Below, one piece after another: positions 8,422-16,678 of a stretch of 64,000 bases of DNA. Numbering within the stretch: the stretch's first letter is position 1; each line of letters starts with the position of its first letter. The stretch comes from Virgibacillus_F necropolis_A. Lineage in GTDB: Bacteria > Bacillota > Bacilli > Bacillales > Amphibacillaceae. The stretch is from contig NZ_CP084992.1 of assembly GCF_044793635.1 (NCBI RefSeq), forward strand, positions 372,001 through 436,000, written 5' to 3'. The notes beneath the pieces were generated by a model that saw only the letters and a program-made list of their open reading frames with translations, was not told where the DNA came from and did not search any database. The translations under genes were made by a program, and so were the position numbers.

Positions 8422-8877
8422 TTATGTTGATTTTACAGCTACTTTTTGACATTGTTTACAAATACCATGGAATGTTAGCCGGTGGTCTTTCACTTGAAAA
8501 CCCCAATCATTTTCCACTATTTTTTCTACATCTTCTAATAAGTCATCTACAATTTCTTCAACTGATCCACATTCAATACAAACTAAATGATGATGAAAGT
8601 GTTCTGCCCCTTCTTTACGAAGATCGTACCTTGAAACACCATCACCAAAATTAATTTTGTCTACAATCTTCAATTCCGATAATAACTCTAATGTACGATA
8701 TACTGTTGCAAGGCCAATTTCCGGTGCTTTATCTTTTACTAATAAATAAATTTCCTCTGCACTTAAATGATCTTCTTCTCGTTCCAATAATACTCTAACC
8801 GTTGCCTCACGTTGTGGAGTCAGCTTATAGCTCTGTGCATGGAGTAGCTTTTTAATTCGATCAATTCGGTGTTCCAT
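8422..8877 (-). CDS. fur: Ferric uptake regulator Fur
   Basis: Protein of 151 residues. The N-terminal winged helix contains LTPQREATVRVLLE and the recognition helix LATVYRTLELL. The C-terminal domain carries the metal sites: HFHHHLVCIECG with a first CxxC pair and a second CKQC pair for structural zinc. It represses iron-uptake genes when Fe(II) is bound. Membership of the Fur/PerR/Zur family is certain. Fur rather than PerR or Zur is inferred from the HHHLVC signature and from synteny with spoIIM and yqzK-xerD. A perfect sigma-A promoter and a PerR-like box lie upstream, in line with PerR control of fur in Bacillus subtilis. Confidence 0.92.
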   Translation of the reverse strand: MEHRIDRIKKLLHAQSYKLTPQREATVRVLLEREEDHLSAEEIYLLVKDKAPEIGLATVYRTLELLSELKIVDKINFGDGVSRYDLRKEGAEHFHHHLVCIECGSVEEIVDDLLEDVEKIVENDWGFQVKDHRLTFHGICKQCQKVAVKST

Positions 8878-8909
8878 GGCAAGTCTCCTCCCTCACTATT
8901 CCCACTTAT

Positions 8910-8938
8910 ATTATATGCACAGTTGAAACGAGTGTCAA
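8910..8938 (-). promoter_or_regulatory. Sigma-A promoter of fur
   Basis: The minus strand carries TTGACA (8938-8933), a 17-base spacer and TATAAT (8915-8910), both elements perfect. It lies about 33 bases upstream of the fur start codon. Confidence 0.88.
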
Positions 8939-8939
8939 A

Positions 8940-8954
8940 GTATAATTATTATAA
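8940..8954 (-). promoter_or_regulatory. PerR-like box upstream of fur
   Basis: The sequence GTATAATTATTATAA matches the PerR operator TTATAATNATTATAA at all but its first base. It ends directly next to the -35 element of the fur promoter. PerR represses fur in Bacillus subtilis; the site here is upstream of rather than over the promoter, so the mode of action is uncertain. Confidence 0.6.
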
Positions 8955-8988
8955 ATAACTAACAGTAACTATTATTATATAATATTTA

Positions 8989-9630
8989 TTATTGTTTATA
9001 AAACGATCTGATCAAAGCTTCCATTGCTTCATTCGAAACATATGCCTCCATTAATGCAGCGAGTAGTGCTCCCGCCAATAATAATGTAAACACAATCGTA
9101 TATTGACTAAGCGGCTGCATAATTGGACGCGATAGTCGCCTGGAAAACAATTTATTTAATAAGGTTAGGGAGAAAATCATCGATAAACTACCTGCTATAA
9201 GATAAATCGGTATGACCACCAAATTTTGTGGTGCAATAGATAATGATGCAAGGAATAATCCCTTAAACCCTAGTTGATTAACAATAAAACCAACAGAAAA
9301 TCCAACGACCAATCCTTTTAAAAATAATAATACCCATACAATCGGCAAGCCAATAACCGACAACCCGAGAATAAATAATAAAAGCAAATATTTAGCGTGA
9401 TAAAAAAAGCTATTCTTAAATATTTCACCATTATCAATTTCCTGACTACCAGCAATCTTCTCGAAAAAACGTTCGAGATAAAAGAATAGGTCCTGCTTCT
9501 GTATAACGTTCATGCTATTCACAATAATTGCACCAAAAATAACTCCTGTTAAGAACAGAACTAACATAAATAAGTAGATAGTTGCGTATTTTTTTACATG
9601 ATCAACGATTAGCGTTTTATTTTGAAACAT
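8989..9630 (-). CDS. spoIIM: Stage II sporulation protein M
   Basis: Membrane protein of 213 residues, close to the 214 of Bacillus subtilis SpoIIM, with about five hydrophobic segments beginning at residues 17-37. Together with SpoIIP and SpoIID it drives septal peptidoglycan hydrolysis during engulfment. The central stretch GLPIVWVLLFLKGLVVGFSVGFIVNQLGFKGL and SIAPQNLVVIP are typical of the family. It sits between fur and the EndoQ-like gene, the conserved Bacillus order. I could not read a convincing sigma-E promoter. Confidence 0.93.
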   Translation of the reverse strand: MFQNKTLIVDHVKKYATIYLFMLVLFLTGVIFGAIIVNSMNVIQKQDLFFYLERFFEKIAGSQEIDNGEIFKNSFFYHAKYLLLLFILGLSVIGLPIVWVLLFLKGLVVGFSVGFIVNQLGFKGLFLASLSIAPQNLVVIPIYLIAGSLSMIFSLTLLNKLFSRRLSRPIMQPLSQYTIVFTLLLAGALLAALMEAYVSNEAMEALIRSFYKQ

Positions 9631-9650
9631 CGGAGTCCTCCATTCTAAGG

Positions 9651-9690
9651 GAAAATCGGCATTCGCCTCGTCTTAAATAGCGAATGCCGA
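9651..9690 (-). terminator. Hairpin after the EndoQ-like gene
   Basis: TCGGCATTCGC and GCGAATGCCGA (9656-9666 and 9680-9690) form a perfect 11-base stem followed on the minus strand by ATTTTCCC. It probably ends the nudF-yqxK transcript before spoIIM. Stem and loop wording are nearly the same as at 4694-4724. Confidence 0.55.
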
Positions 9691-9813
9691 AGTACTTAAG
9701 TCCTTTAAATTTTTATAATCCTTAAGTTGTACAAACTATCGTATACTTAAAAACTATGAGGAATTCCGAATAAAAATACCATAATCTACTTTTTTTATAT
9801 TAATATTTTAGAA

Positions 9814-10983
9814 TTAAGAAGGATTAATACTACCATATTTTCCGCCACCGCCTGCTGTAATCATTAATTCTCCATTTCGCATTTGAATAATTGCTTTTGC
9901 CAATTTTTCTGGGACAACCTCTTTCAAATTATCTAACGGTACATGATGAATAATATTCATTTCTGTATCAAAATTTTCTAGTAGTTTTTTGAACGTTTTT
10001 GGACCAAGTGATGGCAAATATTCAAGTGGAACCTGGTACATATATGGAGGCCGATTTACTTTTTTTCCATCTGCATTAGCTAGCTCTTGAATTCGATCAA
10101 AAACTCCTTTAACGATTTTTGTTGAACCACACGTTGGACAGACTTGATCGCTTGTTGTCAGGGGCTCATAGCATTTACTGCAAACAGTGGTATGGTATTT
10201 TCCAAGCTTAGGGTTCATTCCAAAATTACGGCTTACCTTTCTATCCTTTACTTGATGTAATGCCCAGTTGAACTCTTTAAATGATGGCTCTTCCATTTCA
10301 ATTTCCTGATACTCCCTTGCAATTTTGCCTAAGGAGTGGGCATCTGAGTTCGAAACAAATGTATAAGCATGCAGTTCTTCTATTTGATCAGCCATATTGG
10401 TGTCTGAGCTAAGGCCCAGCTCGATTGCGTCGATTAAATCTGGATCAAAAACCTCTTCAAGTGACTGCTTCACACCTTTTCCATATGTACTCTTAAATGG
10501 CGTAAATACATGGGCTGGAATAAACAAACCATCCATTTCCTTCACTTTATACTGTAACGCTTTTGCTGACCCATAATAACGCTGTGAGCTCAAGTTAATA
10601 TTTGTCATTTTAGTAGCCAACCACTCGGTAAACTCTTCCATTTTTGCTAGTGTTGGAAGATAACATAGAACATGTATAGGACCCTGGCAATTCTCATCAT
10701 ACACTTCAATCTCCGAGCCGAGAATTAAGGTCACATCCTCAAATCGAACGCCGCCACCTTCAAGTTCCCTGGCCTGATTATTAGCTAATAATTGTTTTAA
10801 TTCCTGTTGAACATGTGGTGCGTGACTATCTATTATTCCTATCAAGTGGATGCCTTTATTTCTAGTCGATTCTAGTAAAATGTTTGTTAGTGTTAGGCTT
10901 TTAGCTCCTGTAATTTTTACTGGTTTATCATACATATCGCGGCCGATGTGAATATGTAGATCAGCAAAGAATGGTTGTAGCAT
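9814..10983 (-). CDS. yqxK: EndoQ-like DNA endonuclease (PHP domain), YqxK
   Basis: Protein of 389 residues. It begins with a PHP-type metal site (FFADLHIHIGRD) and continues with DSHAPH and, later, SNSDAHSLGKIAREY. A zinc ribbon follows near residues 265-290 (CSKCYE ... CPTCGS), then a helix-hairpin-helix region (YLPSLGPKTFKKLLENF). This order is that of endonuclease Q, which cuts 5' of deoxyuridine, hypoxanthine and abasic sites; related Bacillus proteins were annotated YqxK or TIGR00375. It overlaps nothing and starts three bases after nudF ends, so the pair is probably co-transcribed. Biochemical specificity is inferred. Confidence 0.8.
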   Translation of the reverse strand: MLQPFFADLHIHIGRDMYDKPVKITGAKSLTLTNILLESTRNKGIHLIGIIDSHAPHVQQELKQLLANNQARELEGGGVRFEDVTLILGSEIEVYDENCQGPIHVLCYLPTLAKMEEFTEWLATKMTNINLSSQRYYGSAKALQYKVKEMDGLFIPAHVFTPFKSTYGKGVKQSLEEVFDPDLIDAIELGLSSDTNMADQIEELHAYTFVSNSDAHSLGKIAREYQEIEMEEPSFKEFNWALHQVKDRKVSRNFGMNPKLGKYHTTVCSKCYEPLTTSDQVCPTCGSTKIVKGVFDRIQELANADGKKVNRPPYMYQVPLEYLPSLGPKTFKKLLENFDTEMNIIHHVPLDNLKEVVPEKLAKAIIQMRNGELMITAGGGGKYGSINPS

Positions 10984-10986
10984 TTA

Positions 10987-11532
10987 TTACATCATCTCCA
11001 ATGTCTCTAAGTAAAGAATTGCGTAATTTGTTTTCGCATCATGTATGCGATTTTCTTTCACATATTGTTTTGCTTCTTCAAGTGTTAGCTCTAGTAACTC
11101 TAAAAATTCATCTTCATCGCCTTCTATTTTTTCATTCAAGGGTTCGAGTTTATCGCTTATATATATGTGCATAAGTTCATCTGCAAAGCCAGGTGATGTA
11201 TAAAATGACGCCACAAATTTTAATTCGTTTGTTGTATAGCCTGTTTCCTCTTCTAATTCTCGAATTGCTGTTGTCTCCGGCCCTTCGCCATGTTCTAATT
11301 TACCGGCTGGTATTTCAACAAGTGACTTTTCTAATGGCTTTCGATATTGTTCAACAAAAATGATTTTATTATCCTTTGTAATCGGAATGATGGCAACCGC
11401 TCCAGGGTGTTTGATAATTTCACGCTTGGATGTCTTACCATTAGGTAGTGTCACATCATCAACTTGTAAATGTACAACCTTACCGTCATATATTTTTTCC
11501 GATTGTATTGTTTTTTCCTCAAATTTCTTCAT
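10987..11532 (-). CDS. nudF: ADP-ribose pyrophosphatase NudF
   Basis: Nudix hydrolase of 181 residues. The full Nudix box is GKLEHGEGPETTAIRELEEETG, preceded by a phenylalanine-rich binding loop (IIFVEQYRKPLEKSLVEIPAG). It hydrolyses ADP-ribose to AMP and ribose-5-phosphate, removing a reactive by-product of NAD turnover. Family length and N-terminal IYDGKVVHLQVDDV pattern agree with YqkG/NudF. It is the first gene of the minus-strand block, divergent from the aldo/keto reductase, as in Bacillus subtilis. Confidence 0.9.
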   Translation of the reverse strand: MKKFEEKTIQSEKIYDGKVVHLQVDDVTLPNGKTSKREIIKHPGAVAIIPITKDNKIIFVEQYRKPLEKSLVEIPAGKLEHGEGPETTAIRELEEETGYTTNELKFVASFYTSPGFADELMHIYISDKLEPLNEKIEGDEDEFLELLELTLEEAKQYVKENRIHDAKTNYAILYLETLEMM

Positions 11533-11665
11533 GAACAGCTCACCCTCTACTTACTTTTCCCCATTTTAACATAATTTAATAGTGAATTTATGACGAAATA
11601 GTTGTATTTACACAAACTAGTTTTTACACTATTTATATAGAGTGCAAAAAATTGGAGGCTAAAGA

Positions 11666-12583
11666 ATGAACAAAAATCGTTTAGGAAAATCGGATATATA
11701 TTTATCAGATTTAACACTTGGCTGTATGTCACTTGGAGCGAGTCCCAATAAAGCAAGCGAAATTATTGATGAAGCTTTAGATGCTGGAATCAATCATCTC
11801 GATACGGCCGATTTATACGATTTTGGAATGAATGAAGAAATAGTTGGAGAGGCCATCAAAAGTAAACGTAAGGATATTATTTTAACAACAAAAGTTGGCA
11901 ATCATTTTGACCGCGCGAAAAAAGATTGGTACTGGGATCCATCAAAATCACATATTAAACAGGGATTAAAAGACAGCCTGCGACGGTTGCAAACTGATTA
12001 TCTGGATTTCTACATGCTTCACGGCGGAACAATAGATGATCCTATTGAAGAAACAATTTCTGCTTTTGATGAATTAAAACAAGAAGGTGTTATTCGCGCA
12101 TACGGCATTTCTTCGATTAGACCAAATGTCATTCATGAATATGTACAGCGCTCATCCATAGATGGCGTGATGATGCAATACAACATGCTTGATCGCCGTC
12201 CAGAAGAGGAAATATTGGATTTGCTGGAGCGACATACTATTAGTGTTTTAGCACGGGGGCCATTAGCAAAAGGCACGCTTACGGAAAAAGGAAATCAACA
12301 AATCGAAAAGAAAGCACAGGATGGATTTCTCGATTATTCTCATGAAGAATTAATTCAAATTTATCGAGAATTATCAAATAAAGTGGATGATTCCCAGCTT
12401 AGCAGTATAGCGTTTAACTATGTTTTACATCACCCTGCTGTTGCGAGTGCTGTGTTTGGAGCAAGCTCTATCAATCAAGTAAAAAATAATGTAGCTTTTA
12501 ATACTGGAAGGCCAATGACTGATGAACTTTATGCTTCACTTCAGGCTATAACGAAACCAATTAAATTTGATAAACATAGATAA
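11666..12583 (+). CDS. yqkF: Aldo/keto reductase, YqkF type
   Basis: NADPH-dependent oxidoreductase of 305 residues with the TIM-barrel AKR signature. HLDTADLYDFGMNEEIVGEA supplies the catalytic Asp and Tyr, TTKVGNHF the Lys, and DFYMLHGG the His. The C-terminal cofactor segment VFGASSINQVKNN replaces the usual IPG-like loop. GGAGG lies ten bases before the ATG. The substrate is unknown; small aldehydes or ketones are likely. It is divergent from nudF, the same arrangement as yqkF and yqkG in Bacillus subtilis. Confidence 0.85.
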   Translation: MNKNRLGKSDIYLSDLTLGCMSLGASPNKASEIIDEALDAGINHLDTADLYDFGMNEEIVGEAIKSKRKDIILTTKVGNHFDRAKKDWYWDPSKSHIKQGLKDSLRRLQTDYLDFYMLHGGTIDDPIEETISAFDELKQEGVIRAYGISSIRPNVIHEYVQRSSIDGVMMQYNMLDRRPEEEILDLLERHTISVLARGPLAKGTLTEKGNQQIEKKAQDGFLDYSHEELIQIYRELSNKVDDSQLSSIAFNYVLHHPAVASAVFGASSINQVKNNVAFNTGRPMTDELYASLQAITKPIKFDKHR

Positions 12584-12589
12584 TGAAAT

Positions 12590-12619
12590 CCGGGGCGTGT
12601 CTAGCTCCGGTTTTTATTT
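12590..12619 (+). terminator. Terminator after the aldo/keto reductase
   Basis: CCGGGGC (12590-12596) and GCTCCGG (12604-12610) pair with one G-T wobble, followed by five T residues. It lies just after the yqkF stop codon on the same strand. Confidence 0.75.
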
Positions 12620-12761
12620 GTTATTAGGATTTCCTCAACAAGCTTTGAAGTGGCTGAATTCAATTGGCAGTTAAAGACTATTCAAGGACATACTAGCCTT
12701 CAAAACACCCATCCGCCCTTTCGTTCTGAATTATGGAATAAATCAATAGAATTAATTTCCA

Positions 12762-12790
12762 TTGATAATTGACTTGCTAATACATATAAT
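12762..12790 (+). promoter_or_regulatory. Sigma-A promoter of the Y-family polymerase gene
   Basis: TTGATA (12762-12767), a 17-base spacer and a perfect TATAAT (12785-12790). An SOS box follows two bases later, so a bound LexA would cover the transcription start. Confidence 0.75.
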
Positions 12791-12791
12791 A

Positions 12792-12805
12792 AGAACAAAT
12801 GTTCC
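12792..12805 (+). promoter_or_regulatory. LexA (SOS) box
   Basis: AGAACAAATGTTCC contains the palindrome GAAC-N4-GTTC, which agrees with the Bacillus LexA/DinR consensus CGAACRNRYGTTCG in its core. It sits immediately downstream of the -10 element. The Bacillus subtilis counterpart yqjW is in the LexA regulon. Confidence 0.8.
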
Positions 12806-12827
12806 TATTATTGATGAGGTGAGAACA

Positions 12828-14078
12828 ATGGATTACTCCACATACCCACGAAATGATTTACTTTGTATAGATATGCGTTCATTTTATGCAAGTATTGAAG
12901 CCGTTAAATTAGGGTTCGATCCAATGACGGTTCAACTGGCTGTTGTTGGCGACACAAATCGAACAGGTAGTATTGTACTTGCAGCTTCACCCGCATTAAA
13001 AAAGAAACATGGTGTCAGCAATGTAAGTCGATTTTTTGAACTACCAGATGACCCTGACATTCACATAGTAAATGCCCACATGGCCGATTATTTAACAGTT
13101 TCTATGGAAATCACAAAACTAATTAACCAATATGTACCGAAAGAAGCTATCCATCAATATTCTGTTGACGAGGTTTGGGTTACTGTAAATGGGCTTCAAA
13201 AGTTGTTTGGCGATCGATGGCAAGTTGCTACGTTAATAAAGCGAGATATCTTAGAAAACATGGGTATAACTTGCTCTATCGGTATAGGTGATAATAAATT
13301 TCTTGCAAAGGTCGTTATGGATTTACACGCAAAAAAAGCAGGGATAGCTGAATGTAAGTATGAAGATGTGGAAGAAAAGCTGTGGCCATTTCCAGTTCAG
13401 GATATTTGGGGAATAGGCCGACGAATGCAGAATAATCTAAACAGAATGGGAATCGTTAACCTTGGGCAGCTAGCAGGTTTCCCATTAAAACAATTAAAAA
13501 AACGTTTTGGAATTATGGGTGAACAGCTTTACTGGCACGCCTGGGGTATTGACCTTAGTCCTGTTTTAGGTGATTTTACCAAGACTGAGCAAAAAGGATT
13601 TGGTCATGGAATCTCCTTATTACGTGATTATTCAAAAGAAGAAGTTGCCGCTTGTATTCTCGATCTTAGCGAAGAAGTATGCCGTAGAGCGAGAACCGCT
13701 GGTAAAGCCGGAAGAACAATCCATCTTGGTATATCCTATTCGAAAATAACAGGTGGAGGCTTTAGTCGATCAAGATCAATAACATTCCCAACAAATATTA
13801 CGATGGAAGTCTACGGTGTATGTATGCAACTATTTGATCAATTTTATGATGGTATCAGTGATATCAGACATGTGTATGTGACGTTAGATAAGCTCTTTGA
13901 CAATGGAGAAACGCAATTGGACTTATTCGATGATAAACCAAAGAAAAAAGATATCGGCTATGTAATGGATTCAATTCGCGATAAATATGGGGCAACTTCC
14001 ATACTTCGAGCTACCAGCTATACGAATGCAGGGATCACCATTGGAAGAAGCAAAAAAATAGGTGGTCACCAAGCATAG
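12828..14078 (+). CDS. yqjW: SOS-type Y-family DNA polymerase (YqjW/UvrX-like)
   Basis: Lesion-bypass polymerase of 416 residues. The first active-site carboxylates lie in LCIDMRSFYASIEA (residues about 14-18), the second pair in HQYSVDEVWV. The steric gate region and a helix-hairpin-helix (DIWGIGRRMQNNLNRMGI) follow, and the C-terminal part has the UvrX-type little finger. The ATG at 12828 is chosen since GAGGTGAG is seven bases upstream; an in-frame ATG at 12762 would lie over the promoter and SOS box. Position beside yqkF equals that of yqjW (PolY2). The C-terminus lacks an obvious beta-clamp QLxLF except ETQLDLFDD, which fits that motif well. Confidence 0.88.
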   Translation: MDYSTYPRNDLLCIDMRSFYASIEAVKLGFDPMTVQLAVVGDTNRTGSIVLAASPALKKKHGVSNVSRFFELPDDPDIHIVNAHMADYLTVSMEITKLINQYVPKEAIHQYSVDEVWVTVNGLQKLFGDRWQVATLIKRDILENMGITCSIGIGDNKFLAKVVMDLHAKKAGIAECKYEDVEEKLWPFPVQDIWGIGRRMQNNLNRMGIVNLGQLAGFPLKQLKKRFGIMGEQLYWHAWGIDLSPVLGDFTKTEQKGFGHGISLLRDYSKEEVAACILDLSEEVCRRARTAGKAGRTIHLGISYSKITGGGFSRSRSITFPTNITMEVYGVCMQLFDQFYDGISDIRHVYVTLDKLFDNGETQLDLFDDKPKKKDIGYVMDSIRDKYGATSILRATSYTNAGITIGRSKKIGGHQA

Positions 14079-14204
14079 AAAACCCTTGCGCTAATTAAAC
14101 GAAAGTTAAACAACTTTTCATGTTTATCTTTTCAGAAATATGATAATATTGTTTTATCGCATAAAAAGACAAATTGCGCAGCAGCAGAAACACGGGGGTT
14201 AAAA

Positions 14205-15773
14205 ATGAATAGAAATTTAATAAGACAGCTGTATTGGGTTATACCTGGGATCATTATTGTTTTTGGATTGGCTTTATTATTTTATCAAAATTTCTCCAAG
14301 GTTACGGAACAACCTGCATCAGATTGGAGTAGAGGTCTAACAATTGGTAAAACGGATGTGAATAGGCTACCACCTATAAAAGAGACAAAAAATGGAGAAT
14401 ATATCATAACAAGTTTTAAAGATGAAAAATTAGCTACAACAACGATTACTGATGAATTCATTGTACAAGACATAAAAACATATGACATTCCAGTAGACAA
14501 GTGGACACAGGTTTACCAACAGGATGATCATCTTATCTATTTTGACTATACAAATATATACGATAAAAAAAAGAATGAAATTATCTCTGATGTTGAGCGG
14601 TTCTATCCTTTGAAAAACACCATTCTTTATATAAAAGAAAATGTATTATATCGGCTTTCTCCAGAAAATAAGGAATCAACAAAGATTATGGATATTGATT
14701 TAAATAAGCAGGATGTCATTGCACAACAAAACACAGACGGGATAAATATATTAACGTATACATTGGAACTCCAAAAGGTCAATATAAAGCTATATAAATT
14801 GAAAAACGGCGACGCTAACAAGATATATCAGACTGTAGTTAATGTAGAACCTGGGAAAATTGTAACAAATATAGCATATGCACTTGATGGTCAAAAATTC
14901 GGGGTAGTGCTTCAGGAAGAATTAGAAACATCTCAAGGAAAACCAGTATTTTTTAACTATTTTATGCAAACAACGATTTCTGAACAAAGTCCGCAACCTT
15001 TGCATGAAATAACGTTACATGACCCCGCAGGAAATAGTAATTTGACCGAGATTTCAAATGTCATTCTGAAATACAAAGAGGGCAAACCCAATTTATTATT
15101 CCAAGCAAATGGTCAAACCGAAACACAATATAATGATAGTACCGCCTTCAATATTTACAAAGCAGAAATACATGAAAATGGTACGACAACAACCGAACGA
15201 CGTAGTAATAGTCCTGCAATATCAAGCGAACCACAATGGATTAATGATGAAACAATCGCATGGTTGGATATGGATTCAGATGGTAATGAAATAAACATTT
15301 CATCGAGTAATATTGCTGCAATTAGTCAAGCGGCTGGATTTGATAAAGATGACTGGATACGAGCACTTGGTAAAACGCTTGGAATGTTATCTTCATCTAT
15401 TTTTGCTATTGCGATATCTTCCGTATGGTTTATATGGCCGATAGCTTTCATTGCTCTACTGTATTTCTTTAGAACGAGAACGATTGATTACGATCCGAGT
15501 TGGTTTTTTTACACCGGAATTGGAATATATGCTGTTGCAGCACTAGTATTGAAAAATCAATTTTTTGTAAACAACATTTATATGAATGCGCCAGATTATT
15601 TAATCTTTAATGGAAGCTCTTATTTCTATATGTTTTTATTTGCTGCCATAGCTTTTGGTATCGTGCAAGTAACAAAACGAGCAAATGGATGGGATGGCGC
15701 CGTAAGAATTATGTACTTTGTAGGTGTACATATTCTCCTATTAACAACATTCTTTGGTCCCTATATACTTTAA
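14205..15773 (+). CDS. Unrecognised membrane-anchored protein with large outside domain
   Basis: Protein of 522 residues that I do not recognise. One hydrophobic segment (about residues 7-27) is followed by some 350 polar residues rich in beta-strand-like, repeating hydrophobic/polar stretches. These include ILYIKENVLYRLSP, DGINILTYTLELQKVNIKLYKL and PQWINDETIAWLDMDSDGNEINIS and could form a propeller, probably outside the cell. About four more membrane segments close the protein (roughly 398-420, 435-455, 475-495, 505-520). GGGGG precedes the ATG. A strong terminator follows, so it is a single-gene unit. There is no enzyme motif I can name. Confidence 0.8.
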   Translation: MNRNLIRQLYWVIPGIIIVFGLALLFYQNFSKVTEQPASDWSRGLTIGKTDVNRLPPIKETKNGEYIITSFKDEKLATTTITDEFIVQDIKTYDIPVDKWTQVYQQDDHLIYFDYTNIYDKKKNEIISDVERFYPLKNTILYIKENVLYRLSPENKESTKIMDIDLNKQDVIAQQNTDGINILTYTLELQKVNIKLYKLKNGDANKIYQTVVNVEPGKIVTNIAYALDGQKFGVVLQEELETSQGKPVFFNYFMQTTISEQSPQPLHEITLHDPAGNSNLTEISNVILKYKEGKPNLLFQANGQTETQYNDSTAFNIYKAEIHENGTTTTERRSNSPAISSEPQWINDETIAWLDMDSDGNEINISSSNIAAISQAAGFDKDDWIRALGKTLGMLSSSIFAIAISSVWFIWPIAFIALLYFFRTRTIDYDPSWFFYTGIGIYAVAALVLKNQFFVNNIYMNAPDYLIFNGSSYFYMFLFAAIAFGIVQVTKRANGWDGAVRIMYFVGVHILLLTTFFGPYIL

Positions 15774-15825
15774 ATGTTGCTAAATTTGTATAACTAATTG
15801 CACCGTTTTTTGTATTAAAAATAAA

Positions 15826-15872
15826 GGATCTCGGTTCAGTTAATTGAACCGGGATCCTTTTATATTTTTCAA
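15826..15872 (+). terminator. Terminator after the 14.2-15.8 kb membrane protein gene
   Basis: A 13-base stem (15826-15838 with 15845-15857) with a single mismatch is followed by TTTTATATTTTT. It sits between convergent genes and may work in both directions, since A residues precede the stem. Confidence 0.88.
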
Positions 15873-15925
15873 ATGCTTCCTCAACTAACGCTGCCCGTTG
15901 AAGGACAGTTCTTCACCATCTTCAG

Positions 15926-16513
15926 TTATTGTTTCTTTGCAATGATAATGTATATACCACCTGTCGGATATAACTTCTCTGTTACTCTCAGTCCTGCATT
16001 CGTTATTTCTTGTTCCATAATTGATGAGGCAATTCTAGGATGGCTATGGGTAGGATTATCTTTCTTTTCAATTTCAATACAAACGAAATATCCATCCGGT
16101 TTAAGCACTTGTTTAATTTGCTGTAATGAGTTAGATAATTTCTTTACCTCATGTAGAACCAATGAAGCTAATGCAAAGTCAATTGAATTGTCGGATAGCG
16201 GAATATCATCAATACTACCTTTAAGTGCTTTGACATTTGTAATATTTTCTTTTTTTGCCTTGGAATTTATAACCTCTAACATATTAGAATCTATATCCAA
16301 TCCAAAAACCATCCCCTCCACTATTTTAGCAGCTGGGATTGTGATGTACCCTGTTCCTGCACCTAAATCTAAGAAATTACCAGCTTTCTTTACAGGAAGC
16401 ATATTCAGTAGTTTTTCTGGCAGTATATCTCCTCTTCTTTCAGGGTTATCAAGGAATTCAATTTTTTTTGCTAAACGTTTCATTTCTATAGAATTGTGAT
16501 CTTTTTTTTCCAT
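15926..16513 (-). CDS. Class I SAM-dependent methyltransferase
   Basis: Protein of 195 residues with the SAM-binding sequence FLDLGAGTGYITIPAAKIV (motif I), GLDIDSNML (acidic post I loop), and DFALASLVLHEV with VLKPDGYFVCIEI (motifs IV-VI). This is the methyltransf_11 type that acts on small molecules; the substrate is unknown. The ATG at 16511-16513 is used because AAGGAG lies nine bases before it; an upstream ATG at 16576 has no such site. A 28-base motif shared with the neighbouring Rrf2 gene lies 110 bases upstream, so this gene is probably under the control of that regulator. Confidence 0.82.
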   Translation of the reverse strand: MEKKDHNSIEMKRLAKKIEFLDNPERRGDILPEKLLNMLPVKKAGNFLDLGAGTGYITIPAAKIVEGMVFGLDIDSNMLEVINSKAKKENITNVKALKGSIDDIPLSDNSIDFALASLVLHEVKKLSNSLQQIKQVLKPDGYFVCIEIEKKDNPTHSHPRIASSIMEQEITNAGLRVTEKLYPTGGIYIIIAKKQ

Positions 16514-16622
16514 ATAATTAATTCTCCTTTTTAATAATGAGTAGTTTATCGCTTTTGACCTTTTAAAAATCTTCATTAACTAAGTCACTTATTATTTTAT
16601 CTTCTCCCTTCAATTAAATACT

Positions 16623-16650
16623 TTAAAGACTCCTAATATCTATAATTAGT
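16623..16650. promoter_or_regulatory. Candidate Rrf2-type operator before the methyltransferase gene
   Basis: The plus strand reads TTAAAGAC, three bases, TAATATC, two bases, TAATT. Nineteen of 28 positions agree with 17124-17151 upstream of the Rrf2 gene, in the same orientation to its gene. CTAAT/ATTAG forms an inner inverted repeat. Confidence 0.5.
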
Positions 16651-16678
16651 ATAAAAAATAAATTGTAACAATTGTTAA

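Noticed and set aside
12640..12775. A plus-strand open frame containing QLKTIQGHTSLQNTH, reminiscent of the LGHSS-type motif of tyrosine recombinases, which might be an integrase remnant.
   Set aside because: The frame has no start codon, the rest of the catalytic pattern (Arg, His-x-x-Arg, Tyr) is missing, and the resemblance is limited to a few residues. It overlaps the promoter region of the polymerase gene.
12762..12827. Longer N-terminus of the Y-family polymerase from the ATG at 12762.
   Set aside because: The extra 22 codons lie over the promoter and SOS box and have no ribosome site; the start at 12828 has GAGGTGAG at the right distance.
15873..16499. Plus-strand frame of 208 codons opposite the methyltransferase gene.
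   Set aside because: The minus-strand product has all methyltransferase motifs, a good ribosome site and an operator; the plus frame has none of these and runs through the terminator region of the preceding gene.
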